This document shows positions 49,496 through 61,167 of a stretch of DNA of 64,000 bases, one piece after another (within the stretch, counting starts at the first letter, position 1; every line of letters starts with the position of its first letter). This DNA comes from Membranipora membranacea (lineage: Eukaryota > Bryozoa > Gymnolaemata > Cheilostomatida > Membraniporidae), in NCBI GenBank assembly GCA_914767715.1, contig OU612068.1:372001-436000 (forward strand). Direction: 5' to 3'. The position numbers and the translations under genes were made by a program. Under the pieces are notes generated by a model that was not told where the DNA came from, did no database searches, and saw nothing but the letters and a program-made list of their open reading frames with translations.

Positions 49496-50689
49496 CGTAA
49501 CACGAGGACAATTCCTACACAAGCCAGTCTACAGATTTTCTTTCTTGCTGGGCTCTTGAGAGGAACACGTGGTGAAGGGATATTGTAAACATGATTATTG
49601 TGGGCCTCGACACTTGACTTTACAATAACAATCCAACGGGGGGGGGGGGGTTGCTGGTGTACAAGAATGACAATCTAAAGTTCACCAAATATTAGTATAT
49701 GTAGCTCCTCATGTATAATCCAGCCTTAGTGCTGAGCAGATTTCAAAATAAATACTATGTCCAATATATGTCTATATTTACCTGCTGGTGAGTTCACTGT
49801 AGGCTATGGCAGTATGAGTTGTCTAGCATTAGCGCTAGCATACTATTACTATATACTACATACTGCATACTATATACTAGGGTTATAGCGTTATAGGGTT
49901 TAGAGACTAGAGCAAAAAAAGAATGTGTTATAACTGAAGAAAATTATTGTGATCATGGTGTGGAAGCTGTCTACTGCATACTATACTTGCCAAAAATACC
50001 AATAAAATAACAATGGAGGAATCCACCTGGAACCACATCTAGAGGCACTGCTGATTGTATATGCCTCTCACCGGACAAAGCTACATCCACATCTACAAGC
50101 ACTGATGATCGTCTACCCCTCTCACCAGACAAAGCTTGTCAAGATAGGCTAAGTGAGCAAGCACAAGTTTTAATTTGGCAAATCCAGGCATACTATGATT
50201 GCAATCAAACCTGATGTGGCAATCTTAGTTTTACCAGAGACTATGGATATATCATCTATAGTCTCTGGTTTTACTAGGATCGCCATCTTTCAGCAAACTC
50301 ATGACAATGTTTGGAATGGGTGTAGCAGATTCGTTTGGAATGACTGTAGTTATACCATACCTAAGCTAACCAAATTAATCTTTTTACTACCATAGGTAAT
50401 TTAGTACGGTATGTACAGTATGTACTGTTCTCCGATATATGGAGCAATATAACTTGTTGATGCATAACTATACCCTCTTAAGTCAATCAAAGGTCAGAAA
50501 TTTGTACAAACAGTTGAGAAAATGGCACAACTGCATCCTTCTACCTGTCAATGATTGATTGTGAAATCACAATAGATTTAAAAAAAAACTGATGCAACCC
50601 TCCAGACAAAAATATCAGTGTAGACACTGTTGGTAATAACTTGACTAGTGGCTTTTGTTGCGCAAAAAGTACATAGAGAGAGAGTAAGG

Positions 50690-50985
50690 CACAAATGTCT
50701 GCACACGGTGTGTTACAAGAATACACCAAGCAAGGAATAGCTTCTAAGTTGATGATGTTGTGTTTTCGAGTTACAGGTGAACACAACTATCCACTTTTAA
50801 CAGGCAATTTTTCAAGTTTTTACTCTCAGAAAATTGCCAATAAGTTCGGTTTTGAAACTATTAATAAGTTTCCATATTAGGAAACTATCTTAATCGCCAT
50901 TCCATCTCTGAGGAGATGAGGAAAACACATAAAACCCACTCTTATTGTGGTAAATGGATTGAAACGAATTCATAATCATGCGCAT
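50690..50985 (+). pseudogene. GNAT last-exon fragment
   Basis: Begins at about MSAHGVLQEYTKQGIASKLMML and ends with TAG at 50878-50880 in place of the GNYLNR segment. Similarity continues to about 50985 in another frame. There are no upstream exons and no acceptor in place. Confidence 0.8.
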
Positions 50986-50999
50986 AGAAGCAATGATCC

Positions 51000-53292
51000 T
51001 CTCAGTCTATATCTATATCTATATTTGACTGCTGGTGAGATCACTGTATGCCTAACACTTGACCTGCTTGAAACCTCTTAATATCAAAACTTAATCTATC
51101 TCTATATACTGTTAAGTACTCAGTAAAAAGATACCACCAGTTAAAATGTAATAATATTAATTTGCTGTTCTTGACGGCAATACTTGACAGAGATGGAAAT
51201 GAATTGTATTTTACAGCTGCTTACATTCCTGGATGGGAGGATGGTATGACGCATACTTTCATTAGTTTTGTATTTGATGATTTTGAATTTGAATTCTTTT
51301 TTCTTCCAGAAGTAAACGTTGATGATGCATAAATATAAGCTTGTTATGAATAGAACATCACATTTATATCTGGCACACGGCTGTTTGCCCTTTATCCTAA
51401 ATGGTGAGATTACACCTAGATCCATTCTTACAGAGTTGAGTATTTCTTCAAGCGCATATCACAAAATCATTATTACTATGTGTGTCGGTTGGCTTTGGTG
51501 AATTGTGCTAAATTACTGTTTACCATTGTTTATCATTTTGTTCACATGACTCATGCTATAGATTAGATATTGTGATCAGTCTAGTTGTGATGATCACAGG
51601 AGCAGCATGCTGATGTAATCGAAAATTTTATTATTTAACTCGATTGTGCATCAGCTCTTTGAGCCTTTTCTGTCTTTTTTAAAGGTATTTTATATTATTT
51701 TCTTGCTGCCTATTTTCATAATATTATTTTCCATAAACACAGCGACTTGTTTTGGATAAATTACTGCGACTTGAAAGGATCATTAATTCATGGAATATTT
51801 TTCTTGTGCTATTAATGCGATACATCATTAATCATTTGAGACGCTCAACACTGCTGCCGTTAGATTCGTCACGCTACTTGAGCTACATTATCTCCATGCC
51901 TGTATCTCTGCCGCTGCAAATATATTTAAATGTTTCCGTACAACTTTCAGGCATCACTAAAGAATGGCATATTGACTCACTGCATATAGTATTAATGTGT
52001 TATTATCAGCCCAGGCGATGATCGCCCAACAAGGTACATTTTCTTGCAGTACCTCAACTCCATGAACATTAAGTTTGATGAATACCATGAATTATCCTTC
52101 CCGCATTGTTATGTATTTGCATTGATCACGATATTTTTGACTTTAATTTTTATTGTATATTATTGCAAAACGTAATGTTGTAGTTTCTACGATACGGTCT
52201 AAGAAAAATAAAGATAAGTAGAACTCAACCCCTTACGCTTGATGGCTGATACACTATGTGTGTGAGGAGCACACTATGATGCTACTCCTGTATGTTGAAT
52301 TGATTGACTGTATTGACAAGTTCAACGATGTGCAGTAAGATTGACCTTTCGACTGAAAAAAACTAGACAGTGTAACTGAGTGATGTCATGTAATAACCTG
52401 ATTTCACTTCATGACAGCAGAGCAGAGCTAGATTCACTTTTCCTTACTTATGAACAAGAGGTAAAGTAATAAACTGATGACACAAGCCAATAACTAACCT
52501 CCCCTATCATTTAACACATATACATGTGTCGTGCTAAACTTGTGCTACTCTCCATTTAGAAACTCGTAGCCGGTTATCATAGGCCAGCGATATTGCTAAG
52601 CGTCAATTTTTTTCAGTGCTTTTGCTTTTTTCCTTTTTGCCAACATGCCATGAAAGACATAGTTTTTATTTTTGACCTAAGAATCTTAATGCTTCATTAG
52701 AACACCTGCTGGACACCGTTACAGCTACTACGCTATATACTAGGGTAGAATCTCAATGCCATTACTGTACACATTGAACCCATGCCGACCCACAGCTAGT
52801 TTATCTATTCTGTATGCCCAACCTATTAGGCTAGGCTAGCCGGTTAGGATTAATGAGAAGTAAGGAAGTAAATCATTTCTCTCAATATCGACACGATGTC
52901 CTACCCTACTATAGACTAGAGCAAAGACCTTTTCGGAAAAACTTTCAGTATAGCCATATTTTTGTTCATAATCAAACAACAGATAACAAATTTCAAATCA
53001 AAGTTTAGCTAATTCTAGCATTGAGATACATAAGTTCATTTACTTATTTGCTTCATCCAAATTCCAAATAGTTCAGTTTGTTGTTTTGTATGAAAGTTAA
53101 TGGTCAATGTTGAAAACAAGGCTGTATGTCAACATGTGGAATTCCCAATTTTTCATGGGGATGTTATGTGTGATTTGATTGGTTTTTCAGACACACCCAT
53201 TTAACTGACCAATCGCTAATGAGATCTGAAAACATAATATTGAAATAGTACAATACAGAAATAGTTCACTAATTGACAGGAAACCAATCAAA
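51000..53292. other. Intergenic region before TBC1D7
   Basis: AT-rich with only short chance frames. I see no exon, RNA gene or mobile element that I can support. The TBC1D7 promoter should lie near its right end, but no TATA-like or other element stands out. Confidence 0.45.
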
Positions 53293-56200
53293 ATGGCAGG
53301 AGCTGAGAAAGAGATACAGAACTTCAGATCAAATTACTACCATAAATTGGGGTCAACATCTGCTGTAGAAGAGAAGAAAAACTTGAACAAATTACTCAGC
53401 AATGTCCCTCTTGATTTGAGAAAGCTTGAACAATTCTGTCACCATTTATATGTGCCTAGTGACTTGAGATGTGAGCTCTGGAAAATATTGCTAAGTAAGT
53501 TGAGTTCTTAAACTTTACATTTATTTTTTTTGCAAGATGTGTTGGGTTGGGATGAGATGACAGAGATGGTCGTTAGTAGCAATCCAATGAGAGTCACATA
53601 ATGGAAGTTGATTACTTCTATTCAATAATATAAATGATATATAATGGGCTCCTCTCTACCTTGCCACAACTCCCTCATTGTCTCTACCTTGCCTGCATAC
53701 AATCAGAACAACAAGAACCAATGAAACTAAACTGCCTTGTTTGTACAACACTAGCAATACAATAATAATAATAATAAACAGTAATACAATTGCGCAATGT
53801 TAAATCATGAGTCACTCTTTATATTTCTACCCTGTATGTATATATTTAAGCTATAGAATACAACACATCAATCATTGTTCCCTGACATATGCTCTGAGGA
53901 GCTGCTGAGTAATATTCTGCTTCACTTTTCTCCTTATTTCTCCAGAGATCTCACCCATATATCAAACAACCAGTGAGTCTGTGTCCAATCAGAGAAGAGA
54001 GCACTTTACAGAGCTGCTGAGGGTAGTGGGCGTTATGAAGATGTTACCTACAGACTGTATAACACCTGATCTCTACACATATACGGCTATGTATCTGATA
54101 GAAAATAGAACATACATGCTCAGCTTTGAGGGAATCTATGACTCAAAAGAAGCCAAAGTATTTATGGATATTCTATCAGCGGTTAGCAGGCATGATTGGA
54201 TTGATTGTGACACTTATTGGATATCGCGTAATTTCACTAATCTTGTGAGGGAAAAGATCCATCCTGTTCTCCAGTATCTGGTGAGTAGTTCTGTGTTAGA
54301 CTGAGTTCTTAGAATCTCAAATACAATAAATGATGCTTGTTTTTAATCCTGTAGATGGCATTCATTGCGGTTACCTTCTGTATAACATTATTATATGGCT
54401 GGTTCCAGTGAAGTGAGCAGGGTATAATAATTTATTGTATCCATGTGTTTTCAATTAGATGCTGTGAAATTTTTGTTGTTGAAATCTCATCCATTGATTT
54501 GTAATGTAGAACGATCACTAAAGAAGCTCAGCTTACTTTAGTGTAAATGATAGAATGGATAAGTAATTATCTTTCCATTGTTTTAAAGCGTATCACTATT
54601 GCAGTTAAGCCTCCTAAACTCACGCATTGTTATATTTGTTATACCCTGTGAGAATCCCAGAAACGGGTTCTTTCTAACATGTCTACAGACTACAGACTAC
54701 AGTCTACAGTCTACAGACTACAGACTACAGTCTACAGACTACAGTCTACAGACTACAGTCTACAGTCTACAGACTAACGAAGCACAACCAACACAAGGAG
54801 TCATACAAGGGACCTCTCGAAGAAAAGGCCCCACCTTTCCTCATTGAGCTTCAGTCAGTGTCATCCTAGTATCCACACATATTCTAATAATTGACGGTCA
54901 GTTTGTGTCTATCTTATAGAATAACAGAACACACATAAGCTTAGAGAAGGAGGATGTAGGAGGTAAACTTATATCTCATCTCTATCTAGTCGGAGCTTAC
55001 CATAGAATCCCTTACTCTCTGTGGTTCTCTAACTGTTTCTCTACTGTCTTACCTGAGACTACATTTGAAAGGTAAGGATAGATTTACAAATAAGTCATCA
55101 GGGAGATGACAACTTCTTATTGAATGTATTTCTATCACTAACGTGATATTTGTTGTGAAAAAAAGGTTTTGAATAGTGATGCCCATGATTGCAGTATAAC
55201 TCCTGTCAGTGTGTCTTATTTTGTTGTTTTATGTTTCATACTATTTATATTTCAGCGTATTTTCATTTCATTTGGTGAAGCCGTAGACATTAATTCTGAG
55301 CAGCAATTCCGACAATGGTTAGGGGTTTAATTAATAAACATAAAGTCAGATATGTACACAAAGGAAATAACTCCTCTGTTTGAGTGCACGTGGTATATGA
55401 CTATATAACCTGTTGGTTACGTTCCTAGTAATGAATAGTCCAGTACACAGAGTTACACGGATACAGAAGTTTATGTTTGTGTATATTTCACCATTAATTG
55501 TTTTTTCAGGGTTTGGGATAAAGTAATGTCAGGGTCGAGTGTAGTACTATCATATATAGCAGCAGCACTAATATTAACTCACAGGCGACCAATCTTGGTG
55601 ATGACTACAGCTGAAGATGTGCTCACACTGTTTAACCAGGTGAGTTCTCTCTGTGTCCTCACCTATCTCCGCTCTATCTACGCTCTATCTACGCTCTGTC
55701 CTGTTGGGGTAGCGGAGGTGAGTTCTCTTTGTGTGATGATCACATAATCAAAACTTTGTCTATGGTTGGTCAGATATGCGGACTTATTTATGTAGTTATG
55801 ATCGATCAAACATTCAAAAATCATACAGATGATGGCTGCAAGAAACATGCATATTGGTTCTCATAAAGCAGGCAATGAGCAGGCTGGCCCAAAGAACAAA
55901 TTTTCTGTAGACAGCAGCTGTGTCTTCAACTTTAAACAGCCATTCTAATGAGCTCTTCTTAGACCAGTAAAACTCATTTTAAATGGAGTAAAAACAGACA
56001 TCATTGGGACATATTATTATCAAAATTATGCCCAAACAAAAGTAAAGATTTGTTTCACACTTTTACTCTCATAATGAATGATGAATAAATAATGAATGAT
56101 TTCCTGAAGTTTTGGTTTTGGTTGAGTTTGAGAGGAAGTCTTTGAATAGACTAACCAGGATCAGAGCCTGTCACATACAGGAGAAGTTATAGTGATGTGA

Positions 56201-56393
56201 TAATATAATATTACAGATTCATACAGACACAGCTGATGAGATAGTGAGACGAGGTATCGAGATGTGGCAACGTAACGGCGCTAAATTAACTCCAAGTAGT
56301 TCTAGAGCCTCACCTGCTGTAGGTCATAACGAGAGGTCACCCACCCCTAACCTCTTAGAAAACATAAACTCCTTAAGTTCTCAGACTACATGA
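53293..56393 (+). CDS. TBC1D7: TBC1 domain family member 7, complete
   Basis: Exons: 53293-53494, 53946-54280, 54920-55071, 55510-55639, 56217-56393; 996 nt, 331 residues, all phases consistent. The N-terminus NFRSNYYHKLGSTSAVEEKK matches the start of vertebrate TBC1D7 (FRSxYYEKVG...VEEKK). It is followed by LRCELWKILL, DTYWISRNFTNL, RIPYSLWFSNCFSTVLPE and RVWDKVMSGSSVVL, each with a clear counterpart. TBC1D7 is the third subunit of the TSC1-TSC2 complex, which restrains Rheb and mTORC1. Like other TBC1D7 proteins it seems to lack the catalytic IxxDxxR arginine and YQ glutamine fingers of active Rab-GAPs, fitting a structural role. The protein is about 40 residues longer than the human one, mostly in a Ser/Pro-rich C-terminal tail. 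Confidence 0.92.
54681..54775 (+). repeat. Heptamer repeat (A/T)CTACAG in TBC1D7 intron 2
   Basis: About 13 tandem heptamers, alternating ACTACAG and TCTACAG, which makes the block partly self-complementary (GACTACAGTC). Each copy ends in an acceptor-like ACAG, some 145-240 nt before the true acceptor. Confidence 0.85.
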
Positions 56394-57679
56394 TCTGAAG
56401 CGACATAGGCAACCAGTTGGTAGCAGGTATCCCGAAGTGGGTGAGAAGATCGACAATAACCAAGGAATTGATTAGGCAATCCACAAGCAGAAGTGATGGA
56501 TTTGATAATCAGGACTACAACATGTGTATGATGAGTTAAGAGATTCCTCCACAGCTCATTCTGAACTCTCAAGGGCTGATCTCCACCTAATTTCTACCTA
56601 ATATAATTATCGTTGTAACGTAGTCAGTATAATTACTGTGTGGTTCTCGTTTGATGATCTTCAGTTGGTCATCCTCATTGCTGATCTGTTTGAGACACAT
56701 GTGACTCTTTTTTTTGGGAGAATCAGAATGGATCACAGGATGTGATGAAAAAGTTCTCATATCAGAGAAACATTTGCTTGAATTTATACTCATCAAATGA
56801 ATACAATTATCAGAAATTTTATCTTCCCAAACTGTCTTCTTACAGATATAATAGGTAAAGGTAAATGGTAAACAGAAGAATTTGATAAAAATCAAGTTGT
56901 CTACATGACATATAAATATGGCATACAAAGAGATTAAAAGTCAACTCCTTACTCTAATCACACCTTTAATTGAAGAAAAAATTCCACAACCTTGGTTAAA
57001 AGTGCAACTAGGGAGAATTCTCCCTGGTGCAATGTTGCAACTTATTTCTTTTTGTAAAACATTATTATCATTTCATGAGCTTGCCAACCGTCTCACGAAA
57101 GCCAATATTTGTTGATCTGATTGGGTGTGTTCGATTGGTTGGGTTGACTAGGAGTGGATCCACATTAGCCTGGACAGGCTGTCGGGGCCAGATCCACACA
57201 CCAGGGAGGGTGGGTATCCCACCCTCCCTGCACACACCCTGATATCAGTTTTTAGTAGCTATAAGGAGTTAAGTGTTCATGTTTAGTGAGCATATAACTC
57301 CTACCCATCATGGCATTCGAAATTACAGTCGGAATACTGCAATGCAGCACAATTTCATTGCTGTAAGTTTTCCTGTATATAATTTCTATTTTCAAACATT
57401 ACCCTACTTACTTGGTACTTGCCGACATGATCACCGCATCATAGGGTTGAAAACTTTGGTAATGTGGAATTATATCAGGGTATGTGACAACAATTCAAAG
57501 GTTTGCACATGTCGACATAGGAATGTCACCATAGGGAAAATGATAAGGATTACCATACCAACGACTTCTTCACATATATAAACTTGCAACCATCATCAAT
57601 TCATTGGTTCAGTCCTTGATTTACCTGTCCTAAATTAGTCCTACAATTCCTGTCTAGACACAAGAGTATAGATATTTAC
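56394..57679. other. Region after TBC1D7
   Basis: No gene supported. It contains a GC-rich patch at 57160-57235 with the start of the 36.7-kb hairpin family and the palindrome at 57202-57230. Short open frames at 56.9-57.6 kb have no family resemblance. Confidence 0.45.
57202..57230. repeat. GC-rich perfect palindrome (13-nt arms)
   Basis: CAGGGAGGGTGGG-TAT-CCCACCCTCCCTG. Relative of 16398-16427. Fifteen bases upstream lies the TAGCCTGGACAGGCTGTCG sequence shared with 36726-36744. Confidence 0.85.
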
Positions 57680-57809
57680 CTTCGTCGTCATAGTCTCCAG
57701 CACCAGCATCTCCTGCTGTGACTCGAGAGACTTGTTTTCTCGTAGTTGTTGTTTGTTCCGGTTCAACAACAAATTTAGGGCATTGATTGAACAGCATTTG
57801 GGCTATATG
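57680..57809 (-). CDS. Orphan coding exon, unidentified protein
   Basis: A 130-nt minus-strand stretch bounded by an acceptor (CCCCCCAG) and a donor (GTAAAT) is open in one frame and reads like coding sequence: AQMLFNQCPKFVVEPE..., then a Thr/Arg-rich piece, ending in an acidic GDYDDE. I do not recognise it. No partner exons were identified; a family C retroelement lies just upstream in the same orientation, so it may belong to that element's surroundings or to a gene split by it. Confidence 0.35.
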
Positions 57810-57839
57810 CTGGGGGGGGGGCGGAGGAGATGACTGCTA

Positions 57840-59380
57840 GAAGGTAGTTCATATCAGTCTCGAGCAGTGCGAACAAAGATTGACCTCTGGTGGTGGACAG
57901 TATTTGAGTGTGGTATGAAATACTGGTCTGAGTGTCTGCGACTGGAGAAGTGTGCTGGCTGGATGTACTTGTGCAGTGTTGTTGTGTTGGTATGGTGGTA
58001 CTGGCTGAAGACAGTAAGTCTTCGGTCGCGTCGACGCTGAGAGAGTAGAGGTAGGTTTAGCTTATGGAGAAGGCCTGTACGTGGTGCTTGCCGTTCGGTC
58101 TGTCCTTCTCACACCACATATTTGTCGAGCTGCCCTTCTCTGGACAGCTTCCAGTCGACCACTGTTAGTGTTAGAAGCTGAATCCCAGGCGGCAGACGCA
58201 TACTCTATCACAGGTCGCACCAGTTGTTTATAGGCAGTTGCCTTGACCTGCTCTGATGTTGTAAGAACATTGCGCCTGATGAAGCCAAGTGTGGAGTTTC
58301 CCTTAGGAGAGGTGCCACTGATATGAGCATTCCAGTTGATCTTCATGTCAAGGGTCACTCCTAAGTATTTGATACTTTGAGCCTCTGGGATCTCGGTGTT
58401 ATGGAGATAGAGGGGTTTCTGTGTTGGAGGGTGTTTGCATGAGAATGTTATTTGTTGACACTTGGATGGATAGAACTCCATGTCCGACTCATGTTCCCAC
58501 TGTTCTAGTCGGTTTAGGTCACTTTGCAGAGTCTGATAATTGTCAATGCAGTTGTAAAGGATTGTGTCGTCAGCGAATAGTCTGACAATGGATCCAACAT
58601 TGACTGGAAGGTCATTGATATAGAAGAGGAACATTGAGGGACCAATTACTGAACCCTGCGGCACTCCGGAAGTAACCAGAGATTCTGAAGATTCCTCCCC
58701 ATCTACAACAACTTTCTGTGTCCTTCTTGTAAGGAAGTCATCTATCCATGCAGTCAGTTGGTAGTTGACGCCATATCTCGCTAGTTTCAGTAGTAGCTTG
58801 TGATGGTTGACTTTATCGAAAGCCTTACTGAAATCTAGTACACATGCTTCCTTTTCATTTCCTTTGTCGAGTTCATTGGTGATGTCTGATACCAGTTCAA
58901 TCAGTTGTTTCTCACAGCCAAGGTTTTTCCTGAATCCATGTTGGTTTGTGTGGGACAGGCTATGGCTTTCGGCCTAGCTCATCAGTTGACTCGTTAGAAT
59001 GTGTTCCATTATTTTACTCACCACACAGGTGAGGCTGACTGGTCTATAGTTGGATGCTAAATATTTTTCACCCTTGAAAAGGGGACAGACTGACGCCTTT
59101 TTCCAGTCGCTAGGAACTACAGCTTTATCGAATGATGTTTGAAAGAGTATAGTGAGCGGGGCAGCTAGAATGTCAGCAAGTTGTCGGAGATAGATAACAG
59201 GTCTACTCCAAGACCTGTGGATTTTGGCAATGTTTGACTGCCCCAAAAACAACAAAAACTTAAGGGGGCAGTCAAACATTGCCAAAATCCCAAGTTTTGG
59301 AGAAGACCTGTGGTATAGATAGAGCAAGGAGTCTTTAACTCCTTGGATAGAGGCCCCCAACTCTTTGGAAAGTCCACTCC
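57840..59380 (-). mobile_element. Non-LTR retrotransposon family C copy
   Basis: From about 59310 down to 58062 the minus strand encodes most of a CR1-like reverse transcriptase: PSDWKKASVCPLFKG, NYRPVSLTCVVSKIMEHIL, a stop near 58976, then QHGFRKNLGCEKQLIE, LDFSKAFDKVNH, SGVPQGSVIGPSMFLFYIND, catalytic FADDT, a YPSKCQ box, IKYLGVTLDMKINW and a C-terminal AVQRRAARQICGVRRTDRT. The catalytic residues are present. One in-frame stop and a hairpin insertion at 59219-59290 interrupt it. The upstream endonuclease is not seen. It is distinct from families A and B. Confidence 0.85.
59219..59290. repeat. Perfect 26-nt-arm hairpin inside family C element
   Basis: 59219-59244 (GGATTTTGGCAATGTTTGAC...) and 59265-59290 are exact reverse complements with a 20-nt A-rich loop. 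The right arm and beyond interrupts alignment of the reverse-transcriptase frame, so it arose after insertion of the element, as an inverted duplication or tiny foldback insertion. Confidence 0.85.
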
Positions 59381-59529
59381 TTCTACTCTTAAGTAATGTT
59401 GGAGAGGAGGAAACATTGAAATCTTGATGGTCTTATTGGAGTCAATGGATTTTTGAACAACATTTCCTGTTGTGCTAAAAAAGTTTACAGTAAATGGCCA
59501 TCTGCCACCCATATCTGTAAAATGGCCGC

Positions 59530-59770
59530 CCGCTTATACTCATCCGGCAGTGCTAACTGGCCATCCATTTCTCCTTGTATCAATCCCATCCCAAAGTGTG
59601 ACTGTCACAAACCCATCTGGATGCCTATTTAGCAACCACCTAATGTCCACTTGGCATCCTGTGGTTGTGCCAAATAGGCATCCGCCGGCACTCGGACATC
59701 CGGATGGGTTCCTTGACCTCATGATGGGTGTTTAAAACCCATCCTCCTCCGTGAAATTTGTGTACTGACA
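59530..59770. repeat. Inverted-repeat-rich segment (GGATGCCTATTT / AAATAGGCATCC)
   Basis: GGATGCCTATTTAGCAACCAC at about 59619 pairs imperfectly with GTGGTTGTGCCAAATAGGC at about 59660, with further ACCCATCTGGATG / CATCCGGATGGGT ends. Both strands are open as a result. It looks like a small palindromic element and not a gene. Confidence 0.55.
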
Positions 59771-59989
59771 CATTTTATTTTTATGCAACCGAATGCCAAT
59801 TTGGCCCGGCGGTTGTCCATTAGGCATTGGGATGGGCTCTTAGCGCAGCACAAGTTTTGAAATCCTTACTCTTTTGAACCTTATTGACTTGAAATTATTA
59901 TTGCATATGCTAGGTCTTTGTATAAAGCTTTTATAATCGAAATCTTGTATTTATCACAGATCCTTATTATATTTATCTCCAGGCGAAAA

Positions 59990-61167
59990 ATGTCATTTCG
60001 CAAACTGTTCAGCTTGTGCAACAATCAGCTTATCAGGCAGACATTCTACATCTTGACAAACCAAGTGAATAGCGGGTCCACCCTTCATGCGCCTTCAATC
60101 ATATCTCACGGGGCCTTTGATATCAGGTAGGCCTATGCATACAAACAACAAATACATGGCCAATATCTCTTCATAAACGTCCTACTGTTATGTTGTAAAT
60201 TTCAATCTGTTTCATTTTCATGATCTAAATTCAAATCCGTAATTTCATATTCATATTAGCAGTCACTCTTGCAATGAAACAAAATTATTTTGAACAGGTT
60301 CCTCTCTAGTAAAGCTAAATATCCGCCTCTGAGTGATGCAGATTTAGACGAAGTATTTATAAAGGGAGGCGGACGAGGAGGACAAGCTGTAAATAAATCC
60401 AGTAACTGCGTACAGCTGACACATAAACTAACAGGTATAGTCATCAAGGTATGTCACTACGAGCAATAGATCATAAGGTGGTACAGAAGGTTCCATATCT
60501 ACATTCATACCTTGTTTGCACTGCTGTTGTTGACATATAAGTTTCTCATTCAGAGTGCATATTGAGCTGGTACCCTGGACTTTCATATTCACTGCACTAC
60601 ACATATACATGAAATACTCATTCCAATACATTCGACATGTAGCCGCTATGGTCTGGACACATTTCATCTCGAGTTATTCCTCCTCTGATGAGGAGAAAGC
60701 AACTAATTTGTTACAGCATTGAGTAGATTGTTTGACATAATATGCATACTCCGCAGTCAACTTGGACGACAATAGAAGCTTCTCATTAATTCTAGTGCCA
60801 TGATGGGAGAAGTTTAGACCTTAATAGAAAGAAAGCTAGAAGGCGAATGCAGGAAGCTTTAGATAAGCATTTTAACGGAGAGAACAGCTTAAAGGAGCGA
60901 GAGAGACAAACTTCTATAATAAACAAGCAGAAGAAGAGAGAGAGAGCCAGACAAAGATTAGAAGAGAAGAAAGCTCTCAAGGCCGCTGCTGCTGCTGACG
61001 CTACTTTAGAGAAACAGACTGAGGAGGGTATGAAACATCCCGGGCATCTAACTGGAGACAATTTTACAAAATCTAAAACCAACATCAAACTTCTCTTGAT
61101 ATATATGATGAAAATTTTATTATTTATTTCACTATTATTTACAGAAGATGACAGAAAAGACAAGTGA
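59990..61167 (+). CDS. MTRFR: Mitochondrial translation release factor in rescue (MTRFR/C12orf65-like), complete
   Basis: Exons: 59990-60126, 60298-60448, 60796-61027, 61145-61167; 543 nt, 180 residues (human 166). The N-terminal 45 residues look like a mitochondrial presequence (basic, hydroxylated, no acidic residues early). Exon 2 carries the catalytic GGQ loop in GGGRGGQAVNKSSN, followed by CVQLTHKLTGIVIK. Exon 3 begins CHDGRSLDLNRKKAR, matching CHQTRSVDQNRK of human MTRFR, and ends in a Lys/Arg-rich helix (KKRERARQRLEEKKALK) like the family's tail. It lacks codon-recognition domains, as expected for a factor that frees peptides from stalled mitochondrial ribosomes. The last intron (61028-61144) is 117 nt with no stop in the same frame, so retaining it adds 39 residues and keeps the same stop. 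Confidence 0.92.

Noticed and set aside
59472..59735. Overlapping plus and minus frames with HP and GCP repeats
   Set aside because: Produced by the inverted-repeat-rich segment; no family resemblance on either strand.
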